Shown here in pieces: positions 1-5,392 of a stretch of 5,392 nucleotides of DNA. A program made the translations under genes and the position numbers. Source of the stretch: Betaproteobacteria bacterium HGW-Betaproteobacteria-2 (GTDB lineage: Bacteria > Pseudomonadota > Gammaproteobacteria > Burkholderiales > Methylophilaceae); assembly GCA_002842255.1 (NCBI GenBank), contig PHCM01000120.1, forward strand, positions 1 through 5,392, read 5' to 3'. The notes under the pieces are model-generated. The model had not been told where the DNA came from, ran no database searches, and was given only the letters and a program-made list of their open reading frames with translations. Positions within the stretch are counted from its first letter, which is position 1; every line of letters begins with the position of its first letter.

Positions 1-1144
1 CAGCCTGATCCTGCATGCCGGCCAGCGTCTTGTCCTTGATCGTCAGCAGTGCCTGCAAATCGGCGATCTGCTTTTCCAGCATGGCAACGCGTTCATTAGC
101 CTCTTCTACGCTTTTTTGCCTTGCCGTGTTCTCTTCCTGCATGGCGGTCAGCCTGTCCTGCAATGCCTTGGCATCCGCACCCGCTTGTGCGGCTTCCGCT
201 TCACTCTTGGACAACTTGACCACGTCCCTTGGACCGGCATCTGCAGGTGCCGCCTTGTCTTCTGTTGCTGCTTTCAGCTTGCCCGATGCAGCCTGGTCGC
301 CAGCATCTTCTGCTGTCGGCGCGGATTCGGCAACGACCGAAGCCAGTCTGTTTCGGTAGGCATTCCAGTCCGCAGTCTGTACCTTGATTTCCTGCGCAGC
401 TTCCTGCCGGCTTACCATCGTCAGCTCTTCACTGGATGGTGCCTTGATAATCTGACCAACTTTCAGGCGATTCATGTTATCGCCGGCGAAAGCATCCTTG
501 TTGGCGCGATAGAGAGCGACCAGCATCTGATCGAGGCTGACGCCTTCAACCTGCATTTCACGGGCAATCTTGTTTAACGTATCACCGGATTTTGTCGTGT
601 ATTCTTGTTCAGCTTGCTCAACGGATGCAGTTGGTGCAACAGTGGTGACAGGCATTGCCACAGGGGCTGCCGCAACAGGAGACGGGGTGGGAATGGCTTG
701 TGACTGGATGGGTGCAACCGTCATCGCAGGCTGCGTGTCCTGATATCCCGGAGGATCGAGCAATACCGTATATTCTCTCAACAATCGACCGGTTGCCCAG
801 TCGACCTGTATCAACATATCGAGAAATGGGTCATCTACTGGCTGTCTTGTATTCAGTCTGAGTACCGGGCTGCCATCCGGCTTTTTGCCCACTTCAATCT
901 GAATGGCACTGTGTATACCTCTGCGCTCCATGCCTTGGACTGCATAAGTCTCTTGAGGAGCAATGGTGGCACTAAGGGATGAAAGTTCTTCCGGGGTGGT
1001 GGATACCAGATCAATTTCTGCCCGGAGCGGCTCACCCAAGCCTGAAATAACGGTTAGTTTACCAAGCCCCGCCGAATGAGCTGAGAATGGCAAAAATGCA
1101 AAACATACCGCCAATGCAATTTGCTTGTAATTAGACTTATGCAC
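1..1144 (-). CDS. fimV: FimV family cell-pole/pilus assembly protein, N-terminal 381 residues (3' end beyond window)
   Basis: FimV is a secreted, peptidoglycan-binding protein that in Pseudomonas supports type IV pilus assembly, twitching and polar organisation. The frame is open from a GTG at 1144 to the window edge. Residues 1-24 form a signal peptide: HKSNYK basic start, hydrophobic stretch, probable cleavage AHS/AGLG. Residues 25-132 are the conserved FimV N-terminal domain (AGLGKLTVISGLGEPLRAEI near its start, YTVLLDPPG at its end). A Pro/Ala/Thr/Val-rich linker follows (about 135-178). Residues 181-236 are the FimV-type LysM motif (YTTKSGDTLNKIA, then LDQMLVALYRANKDAF and NMNRLKVGQIIKAP). 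An acidic, Ala-rich linker leads to a predicted coiled coil from about 312 to 378. The transmembrane segment and C-terminal TPR part expected of the family lie outside. The GTG is chosen because an in-frame TAA lies 11 codons upstream, no ATG intervenes, and later starts would damage the signal peptide. Identity is firm; the role in this organism is inferred. Confidence 0.93.
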   Translation of the reverse strand, partial: MHKSNYKQIALAVCFAFLPFSAHSAGLGKLTVISGLGEPLRAEIDLVSTTPEELSSLSATIAPQETYAVQGMERRGIHSAIQIEVGKKPDGSPVLRLNTRQPVDDPFLDMLIQVDWATGRLLREYTVLLDPPGYQDTQPAMTVAPIQSQAIPTPSPVAAAPVAMPVTTVAPTASVEQAEQEYTTKSGDTLNKIAREMQVEGVSLDQMLVALYRANKDAFAGDNMNRLKVGQIIKAPSSEELTMVSRQEAAQEIKVQTADWNAYRNRLASVVAESAPTAEDAGDQAASGKLKAATEDKAAPADAGPRDVVKLSKSEAEAAQAGADAKALQDRLTAMQEENTARQKSVEEANERVAMLEKQIADLQALLTIKDKTLAGMQDQA

Positions 1145-1151
1145 TATCCCA

Positions 1152-1156
1152 CCCTT
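1152..1156 (-). promoter_or_regulatory. Ribosome binding site of fimV
   Basis: On the minus strand AAGGG lies 7 nt upstream of the GTG at 1144, followed by a further GGG run. It supports GTG as the start where no ATG is available. Seen in sequence; not tested. Confidence 0.55.
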
Positions 1157-1207
1157 ATCGAACTTATAGTCGCTTTATTAAATTAACATCAAATAGTTAG
1201 ACATGCA

Positions 1208-1237
1208 AGCTCATACCACACATTATATTTGTGAGCT
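1208..1237. repeat. Inverted repeat AGCTCA-N18-TGAGCT around the fimV -10 box
   Basis: Two perfect 6-bp arms lie at 1208-1213 and 1232-1237, and the symmetry centre falls between 1222 and 1223, at the edge of the TATAAT hexamer. No T-run follows on either strand, so it does not look like a terminator. It could be an operator for a dimeric regulator, but 6-bp arms with an 18-nt spacer can occur by chance. Confidence 0.3.
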
Positions 1238-1281
1238 ATCTAAAAGCAGTTTTAACGACCTGCCGCAATTCAATATCCGGC

Positions 1282-2394
1282 TCACCTTTCCACCAATATT
1301 CGCAGCATGCGACGCAAGGGTTCGGCCGCCCCCCACAGTAACTGGTCACCCACTGTGAACGCAGCCAGGTAATCATCACCCATGCTCATCTTGCGCAAGC
1401 GTCCGACCGGCACATTCAAGGTGCCGGTAACAGCAGCCGGGGTCAATTCCCTCATGGTCACTTCGCGCTCATTGGGAATAACCCTGGCCCATGGATTGGC
1501 ATTGGCTATCAACGCATGCACATCATCCAACGGCAGATTCTTTCTCAACTTGAGGGTCAATGCCTGCGAATGGCAGCGCATCGCGCCAATGCGCACACAA
1601 AGTCCATCAATCGGGATCGGCGCATTTTCCAGACCAAGTATCTTGTTGGTTTCAGCCGCGCCCTTCCATTCCTCCTTGCTCTGACCGTTGCCCAGATCCT
1701 TGTCGATCCATGGAATCAGGCTACCTGCCAGCGGCACACCAAAATGTGCGGTAGGAAAATGCTGGTCGCGCAGGGTACCGGCGACTTCGCGGTCAATATC
1801 CAGAATGGCCGAAGCAGGATCGGACAACAGATCACTCGCAACACGGTGTGCCTCTCCCATCTGCTTCAGCAATTCACGCATGTTTTGGGCACCAGCACCA
1901 GAGGCTGCCTGATAGGTCATGGCAGTCGCCCACTCGACCAGATTCTCGCGGAACAGGCCGCCGAGCGACATCAGCATCAGTGAAACGGTGCAATTGCCAC
2001 CGATCCAGTTCTTGCCTCCCTTGGCCAGCGCATTATCAATCACGCTGCGATTGACCGGATCCAGAATGATGACGGCATCCTGCTCCATGCGCAGCGTCGA
2101 AGCTGCATCTATCCAGTGACCGTTCCAACCTTCGCCGCGCAGCTTCGGAAAGATTTCAGTGGTGTATTCACCGCCCTGACAGGAAACAATGGCATCCATC
2201 ATCTTCAGCTGGGCAATGTTTCTTGCGTCCTGCAGCGGCGGCACATCGCGACCGACGTCCGGACCCTTGCCACCCGGGCTGGATGTCGTAAAAAATACCG
2301 GCTCGATCAGGGCAAAATCATTTTCTTCACGCATGCGTTGCATGAGCACCGAGCCCACCATGCCGCGCCAGCCTACAAAACCTACTTTCATCAT
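1282..2394 (-). CDS. asd: Aspartate-semialdehyde dehydrogenase
   Basis: Asd reduces L-aspartyl-4-phosphate with NADPH to L-aspartate-4-semialdehyde in the cytoplasm, the branch point to threonine, methionine, lysine and diaminopimelate. The 370 residues fit the E. coli enzyme (367) and align along the whole length. The N-terminal nucleotide-binding motif is [18 protein letters not shown] (4-21). The nucleophile is Cys135 in GGNCTVSLM. Gln162 sits in [10 protein letters not shown], Arg268 in GLCVRIGA and His275 in RCHSQ, matching the E. coli catalytic set C135/Q162/R267/H274. The C-terminus has [17 protein letters not shown]. This is the Gram-negative type, without the insertions and deletions of the Gram-positive branch. 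A longer frame opens at 2430, but its 12 extra residues have no family counterpart and overlap leuB; GAGGA 7 nt before the ATG at 2394 fixes the start. A second ATG follows directly at 2391. The gene lies 10 nt after leuB. Confidence 0.97.
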   Translation of the reverse strand: MMKVGFVGWRGMVGSVLMQRMREENDFALIEPVFFTTSSPGGKGPDVGRDVPPLQDARNIAQLKMMDAIVSCQGGEYTTEIFPKLRGEGWNGHWIDAASTLRMEQDAVIILDPVNRSVIDNALAKGGKNWIGGNCTVSLMLMSLGGLFRENLVEWATAMTYQAASGAGAQNMRELLKQMGEAHRVASDLLSDPASAILDIDREVAGTLRDQHFPTAHFGVPLAGSLIPWIDKDLGNGQSKEEWKGAAETNKILGLENAPIPIDGLCVRIGAMRCHSQALTLKLRKNLPLDDVHALIANANPWARVIPNEREVTMRELTPAAVTGTLNVPVGRLRKMSMGDDYLAAFTVGDQLLWGAAEPLRRMLRILVER

Positions 2395-2401
2395 GTTCTT
2401 G

Positions 2402-2406
2402 TCCTC
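2402..2406 (-). promoter_or_regulatory. Ribosome binding site of asd, overlapping the leuB stop codon
   Basis: The minus strand reads TGAGGA, in which TGA (2407-2405) ends leuB and GAGGA (2406-2402) is a strong Shine-Dalgarno sequence 7 nt before the asd ATG at 2394. It decides the asd start against the longer frame from 2430. Ribosomes ending leuB would cover this site, which suggests translational coupling (inference). Confidence 0.75.
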
Positions 2407-3463
2407 AGAGCGCTGCGACGACCGCATCACCCATCTCGCTGCATTTCACTTTCTTGCAGCCATCGGTATAGATATCCGCTGTGCGATACCCTTCTGCCAG
2501 CGCCTGCTTGACAGCGTTTTCGATACGCACAGCGTTGCTTTCATCATTGAAGGTGTAGCGCAACATCATCGCTGCAGACAGGATAGTCGCCAATGGATTG
2601 GCGATGTCCTTGCCGGCAATGTCCGGTGCCGAACCGTGGCTGGGTTCATACATGCCCTTGTTGTTGGCATCCAGAGAAGCCGACGGCAGCATGCCTATGG
2701 AGCCGGTCAACATGGACGCCTCATCGGAAAGGATATCGCCAAAAATGTTGCCGGTCACCATGACGTCGAACTGCTTGGGCGCGCGCACCAGCTGCATGGC
2801 AGCATTATCGACATACATATTGCTCAGTTCGACTTCCGGATACTCTTTGGAAATCTCGATCATGACCTGACGCCAGAGTTCGGTGGCTTCCAGCACATTG
2901 GCCTTGTCCACGGAACAGACCTTCTTGTTGCGCTTCATGGCGATCTGGAATGCAACATGGCCGATGCGGCGGATCTCGGACTCGTTATAGCGCATGGTAT
3001 TGATGCCTTCGCGCTCGCCATTTGCCAGCGTTGAAATGCCGCGCGGCTGACCGAAATAGATATCGCCCGTCAATTCACGCACGATCATCAGGTCCAGACC
3101 GGATACCACTTCCGGTTTTAGCGTGGAAGCGGATGCCAGTTCTGCATACAACAATGCCGGACGCAGGTTGGCGAACAGGTTCAGTTCCTTGCGTATGCGC
3201 AGCAGGCCGCGCTCGGGGCGCATGTCGCGTGGCAGACTATCATACTTCCAGTCTCCCACCGCACCCAGCAGGACGGCATCGGCGGCCTTGGCCAGCGCCA
3301 GCGTATCCGCAGGCAACGGATCACCGGCAGCCTCATAACCGGCGCCTCCGATCGAGGCTTCATCCAACTGCATTTCCAGACCCAACGCCTGCAATACCTT
3401 GACCGCCTGAGCGACGATTTCCGGACCTATGCCATCACCTGGCAACACTGCTATTTTCATCAT
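2405..3463 (-). CDS. leuB: 3-isopropylmalate dehydrogenase
   Basis: LeuB oxidises (2R,3S)-3-isopropylmalate with NAD+; the product loses CO2 to give 4-methyl-2-oxopentanoate, the keto acid of leucine. It is a cytoplasmic homodimer needing Mg2+ or Mn2+. The 352 residues are of normal family length. It opens with [14 protein letters not shown] (3-16). Substrate arginines are Arg91 and Arg101 ([15 protein letters not shown]) and Arg129 ([11 protein letters not shown], with catalytic Tyr136). Lys187 lies in [13 protein letters not shown]. Metal-binding aspartates are Asp219 ([10 protein letters not shown]), Asp243 and Asp247 ([11 protein letters not shown]). The NAD-site motif [18 protein letters not shown] is at 273-290, as in NAD-dependent LeuB rather than NADP-dependent isocitrate dehydrogenase. 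Two ATGs stand in tandem (3463, 3460). The weak GGAAA upstream lies nearer the usual spacing for the first, but many homologues start MKIAVLPG, so either is possible. leuD ends 33 nt upstream. Confidence 0.97.
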   Translation of the reverse strand: MMKIAVLPGDGIGPEIVAQAVKVLQALGLEMQLDEASIGGAGYEAAGDPLPADTLALAKAADAVLLGAVGDWKYDSLPRDMRPERGLLRIRKELNLFANLRPALLYAELASASTLKPEVVSGLDLMIVRELTGDIYFGQPRGISTLANGEREGINTMRYNESEIRRIGHVAFQIAMKRNKKVCSVDKANVLEATELWRQVMIEISKEYPEVELSNMYVDNAAMQLVRAPKQFDVMVTGNIFGDILSDEASMLTGSIGMLPSASLDANNKGMYEPSHGSAPDIAGKDIANPLATILSAAMMLRYTFNDESNAVRIENAVKQALAEGYRTADIYTDGCKKVKCSEMGDAVVAAL

Positions 3464-3496
3464 CTTGCGTATTTCCGGGAATAATTTAGAAAACGG

Positions 3497-4141
3497 TTAG
3501 TTCTGGTTGAACAGCCAGGGCTGAGCGGCTTTATGCCTGACCTCGAACGCCTTGATCTGATCGACCTTCTGTAAGGTCAGGCCGATATCATCCAGGCCAT
3601 TCAACAGACAATGTTTACGGAAGGCATCAACATCAAAGGAAAAAGACTGGCCACTAGGGGTCACCACCACTTGTTGTTCAAGATCGACCTGCAATTGGTA
3701 GCCGGGGTTGGCCTCAACTTCCCTGAACAGGATATCGACCTCCTCCGCATCCAGCTGGATAGGCAGAATGCCGTTCTTGAAACAGTTATTGAAGAAAATA
3801 TCGGCATAACTGGGCGCGATGATGCAGCGGAAACCAAAATCCAGCAGCGCCCAGGGAGCATGCTCACGGCTGGAGCCGCAACCGAAATTCTCGCGCGCGA
3901 GCAGGATGCTGGCGCCCTGATAGCGCGGCTGGTTCAGCACAAAATCCGGATTGAGCGGACGATTGCTGTTATCCATGCCGGGCTCACCATGATCGAGGTA
4001 GCGCCATTCATCAAACGCATTGGGACCGAAGCCGGAACGCTTGATGGACTTGAGGAACTGCTTGGGAATGATGGCATCGGTATCGACATTGGCGCGATCC
4101 AACGGTGCCACCAGCCCCTCTAGTTTTACAAAAGGTTGCAT
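3497..4141 (-). CDS. leuD: 3-isopropylmalate dehydratase small subunit
   Basis: LeuD is the swivel-domain subunit of isopropylmalate isomerase. With LeuC it converts 2-isopropylmalate to 3-isopropylmalate via dehydration and rehydration. The 214 residues are slightly longer than E. coli LeuD (201), with extra length around 51-62 and at the C-terminus. Hallmarks are [13 protein letters not shown] (18-30), [20 protein letters not shown] (64-83), the substrate-loop motif [14 protein letters not shown] (86-99) and [21 protein letters not shown] further on. The C-terminal part carries [14 protein letters not shown], typical of the proteobacterial bacterial-type subunit. The ATG at 4141 matches family N-termini. 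Its Shine-Dalgarno is weak: AAAG at 7 nt, while a better AAGG lies 16 nt away. Translation may thus rely on coupling to the upstream small gene, which stops 25 nt before (inference). Confidence 0.97.
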   Translation of the reverse strand: MQPFVKLEGLVAPLDRANVDTDAIIPKQFLKSIKRSGFGPNAFDEWRYLDHGEPGMDNSNRPLNPDFVLNQPRYQGASILLARENFGCGSSREHAPWALLDFGFRCIIAPSYADIFFNNCFKNGILPIQLDAEEVDILFREVEANPGYQLQVDLEQQVVVTPSGQSFSFDVDAFRKHCLLNGLDDIGLTLQKVDQIKAFEVRHKAAQPWLFNQN

Positions 4142-4166
4142 ATGTTTACTTTGTAAGCCTTATCAA

Positions 4167-4295
4167 TTATTTGGTTGACTTCTGTACTGCTTCGCCGGCC
4201 TTTTCAAGGTCCTTGCCCACACCCTCGACGGTGTTGCAACCTGCCAGCAAAAAAGCCGAAATCAGAAGAAGAGAACTTATTAACTTGATCATCAT
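4167..4295 (-). CDS. Entericidin A/B-type small lipoprotein
   Basis: A 42-residue frame, MMIKLISSLLLISAFLLAGC followed by NTVEGVGKDLEKAGEAVQKS and TK. Residues 1-19 are a lipoprotein signal peptide with Lys4, a hydrophobic core and lipobox LAGC, so Cys20 should be lipidated. Asn at +2 is not the inner-membrane retention residue Asp, so outer-membrane sorting is expected in a Gram-negative cell. The mature part CNTVEGVGKDLEKAGEAV matches the entericidin pattern CNT..G.G.D...G.A(I/V). In E. coli, EcnA and EcnB are a linked pair described as antidote and bacteriolytic toxin; here there is one gene and no partner, so toxin activity should not be assumed. The rest is a short amphipathic Lys/Glu helix. 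Starts at 4295 and 4292 are tandem ATGs. AAGGA at 4302-4298 is 2 nt from the first and 5 nt from the second, so the second may be the main one (41 residues). It lies 31 nt after leuC and 25 nt before leuD. Confidence 0.85.
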   Translation of the reverse strand: MMIKLISSLLLISAFLLAGCNTVEGVGKDLEKAGEAVQKSTK

Positions 4296-4326
4296 TTTCC
4301 TTTTCTTTCCTCTATGGGTGATTGCC

Positions 4327-5392
4327 TCAGTTTAATTGCCTGACATCGACAAAGTGCCCCGTCACAGCCGCAGCTGCCGCCATCTCCGGGCTGACCAGAT
4401 GTGTGCGCCCGCTCTGCCCCTGACGCCCCTCGAAATTACGGTTGGATGTCGAAGCACAGCGTTCGCCCGGTTCCAGTCGGTCTGCATTCATGGCAAGGCA
4501 CATGGAACAACCAGGCTCACGCCACTCGAAGCCGGCTTCCGTGAATATCTTATCCAGACCTTCCTGTTCGGCCTGCGCCTTGACCAGACCGGAACCCGGC
4601 ACCACCATCGCCAGCTTGACGTTGGCAGCAACTTTTCTGCCTTTGGCAATAGCCGCAGCGGCACGCAAGTCCTCAATGCGCGAATTGGTACATGAACCGA
4701 TAAACACCTTGTCGATATTGATCCCTGTGATCGGCGTATTCGCTTCCAGTCCCATGTATTGCAATGCGCGTTCGATACCGCCGCGTTTCGTTGGATCGCT
4801 CTCTTTCGAAGGATCCGGCACAAAGCCGTCAATACTGGTCACCATCTCCGGCGATGTCCCCCACGTGACTTGCGGCTGGATATCTTCCGCCTTCAATTCC
4901 ACCTCGGCATCGAACTTCGCCCCTTCATCACTATGCAGCGTACGCCAGTAGGTGACCGCGGCATCCCATTGCTCAGGCTTGGGCGCATAAGGGCGGCCCT
5001 TGACGTAATCGATGGTGGTATCGTCGACCGCGACCATGCCGGCACGCGCACCTGCCTCAATGGCCATGTTGCACAGCGTCATGCGGCCTTCCAAGCTGAG
5101 GCTTCGTATGGCAGAACCGGCAAACTCGACGGCATAGCCGGTGCCGCCAGCGGTACCGATCTTGCCGATGATAGCGAGCGCGATATCCTTGGCGGTCACA
5201 CCCTTGCCCAATTGACCTTCGACACGAATCTGCATGGCCTTGGATTTCTTCTGCACCAGACACTGGGTCGCCAGCACATGCTCCACTTCGGAAGTGCCGA
5301 TACCGTGTGCCAGTGCACCGAAAGCGCCGTGCGTGCTGGTATGCGAATCTCCACAGACCACGGTCATGCCGGGCAAGGTCGCACCCTGCTCC
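4327..5392 (-). CDS. leuC: 3-isopropylmalate dehydratase large subunit, C-terminal about 354 residues (5' end beyond window)
   Basis: LeuC is the [4Fe-4S] catalytic subunit of isopropylmalate isomerase, in the aconitase family, working with LeuD in the second step of leucine synthesis. The frame is open to the right edge, where it reads [20 protein letters not shown]. That corresponds to about residue 114 of E. coli LeuC, so about 113 N-terminal residues and the start are missing, and the full protein would be about 467 residues (E. coli 466). The three cluster cysteines are present: one in [16 protein letters not shown] (codon 4692-4690) and two in [10 protein letters not shown] (4509-4507 and 4500-4498), matching E. 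coli C347, C407 and C410. Also conserved are [65 protein letters not shown] and the end motif [17 protein letters not shown]. The TTG at 5376 is an internal leucine, not a start. The promoter and any attenuator would lie outside the window. Confidence 0.97.
   Translation of the reverse strand, partial: EQGATLPGMTVVCGDSHTSTHGAFGALAHGIGTSEVEHVLATQCLVQKKSKAMQIRVEGQLGKGVTAKDIALAIIGKIGTAGGTGYAVEFAGSAIRSLSLEGRMTLCNMAIEAGARAGMVAVDDTTIDYVKGRPYAPKPEQWDAAVTYWRTLHSDEGAKFDAEVELKAEDIQPQVTWGTSPEMVTSIDGFVPDPSKESDPTKRGGIERALQYMGLEANTPITGINIDKVFIGSCTNSRIEDLRAAAAIAKGRKVAANVKLAMVVPGSGLVKAQAEQEGLDKIFTEAGFEWREPGCSMCLAMNADRLEPGERCASTSNRNFEGRQGQSGRTHLVSPEMAAAAAVTGHFVDVRQLN

Larger units (their letters stand above)
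1145..1281 (-). promoter_or_regulatory. asd-fimV intergenic region, probable fimV promoter
   Basis: This is the only sizeable gap in the window and is AT-richer than the genes. On the minus strand a perfect TATAAT lies at 1227-1222, giving a predicted start near 1215 and a leader of about 70 nt. No convincing -35 hexamer stands 16-18 nt upstream (candidates ACTGCT or CTGCTT are poor), so the promoter may need an activator, or the hexamer may be chance in AT-rich DNA. No GC-rich stem with a U-run follows asd, so readthrough from the leu-asd transcript into fimV remains possible. Confidence 0.45.

Noticed and set aside
116..577. Plus-strand open frames opposite fimV, including a Cys-rich 153-codon one
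   Set aside because: The minus-strand FimV frame is continuous with signal peptide, LysM and coiled coil; the Cys-rich look comes from reading GC-rich Ala/Gln codons antisense.
1241..1254. Palindrome TAAAAGCAGTTTTA after asd as a terminator
   Set aside because: The stem is only 5 A-T pairs with no U-run beyond it; too weak for an intrinsic terminator.
1262..1281. GCCG-N12-CGGC stem directly after the asd stop as a terminator
   Set aside because: A 4-bp stem with a 12-nt loop and no following T-run on the minus strand does not meet terminator criteria.
2395..2430. A 12-residue longer Asd N-terminus starting at 2430
   Set aside because: It would overlap the end of leuB and has no counterpart in Asd proteins, while GAGGA is correctly placed for the ATG at 2394.
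2189..3034. 281-codon plus-strand open frame opposite leuB and the start of asd
   Set aside because: It lies antisense to two genes with complete catalytic motifs, has no recognisable domain and arises from their codon pattern.
3611..4123. 170-codon plus-strand open frame opposite leuD
   Set aside because: It is a mirror of the well-conserved leuD frame, with no ribosome binding site or domain of its own.
4167..4295. The entericidin-like gene as a new toxin-antitoxin system
   Set aside because: There is only one gene, with no partner or regulator next to it; family name alone does not show toxicity.
4105..4335. 76-codon plus-strand frame with a hydrophobic C-terminus across the leuC-leuD gap
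   Set aside because: It is antisense to the lipoprotein gene and leuD start; the hydrophobic part mirrors the signal-peptide codons and it has no family match.

Overview
All genes in this window lie on the minus strand, read from the right edge to the left: leuC (5' end cut off), a 42-residue entericidin-type lipoprotein, leuD, leuB, asd and fimV (3' end cut off). The protein sequences (two-subunit proteobacterial LeuC/LeuD, an E. coli-type Asd, and a FimV with an N-terminal secreted domain, LysM and coiled coil), the moderate GC content and this gene order point to a betaproteobacterium. A Nitrosomonadales or Methylophilaceae type is plausible, but genus cannot be decided from the sequence alone.

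From 5392 down to 1282 the layout is a tight gene cluster. The gaps are 31, 25, 33 and 10 nt, and no intrinsic terminator is visible between the genes, so a single transcript is likely. LeuC and LeuD are the two subunits of isopropylmalate isomerase, and LeuB then oxidatively decarboxylates 3-isopropylmalate, so these three cover the middle and last dedicated steps of leucine synthesis before transamination. Asd makes aspartate semialdehyde, the branch point for threonine/methionine (and through threonine, isoleucine) and for lysine/diaminopimelate. It appears translationally coupled to leuB. The small lipoprotein has no metabolic link to its hosts and is the one unexpected passenger.

Between asd and fimV is a 137-nt, AT-richer gap. 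It holds a consensus -10 hexamer, centred in an inverted repeat, and a ribosome binding site in front of a GTG start; I take it as the fimV promoter region. FimV is a secreted, peptidoglycan-binding cell-pole protein, so this is where the cluster moves from amino-acid synthesis to the cell envelope.

I found no mobile element, CRISPR array, tRNA/rRNA, or signs of horizontal transfer. The window looks like ordinary chromosomal core. The points worth a second look are the lipoprotein inside the leu cluster, the leuB-asd coupling, the tandem ATG starts at three genes, and the fimV upstream palindrome. I see no evidence for a new biological system.
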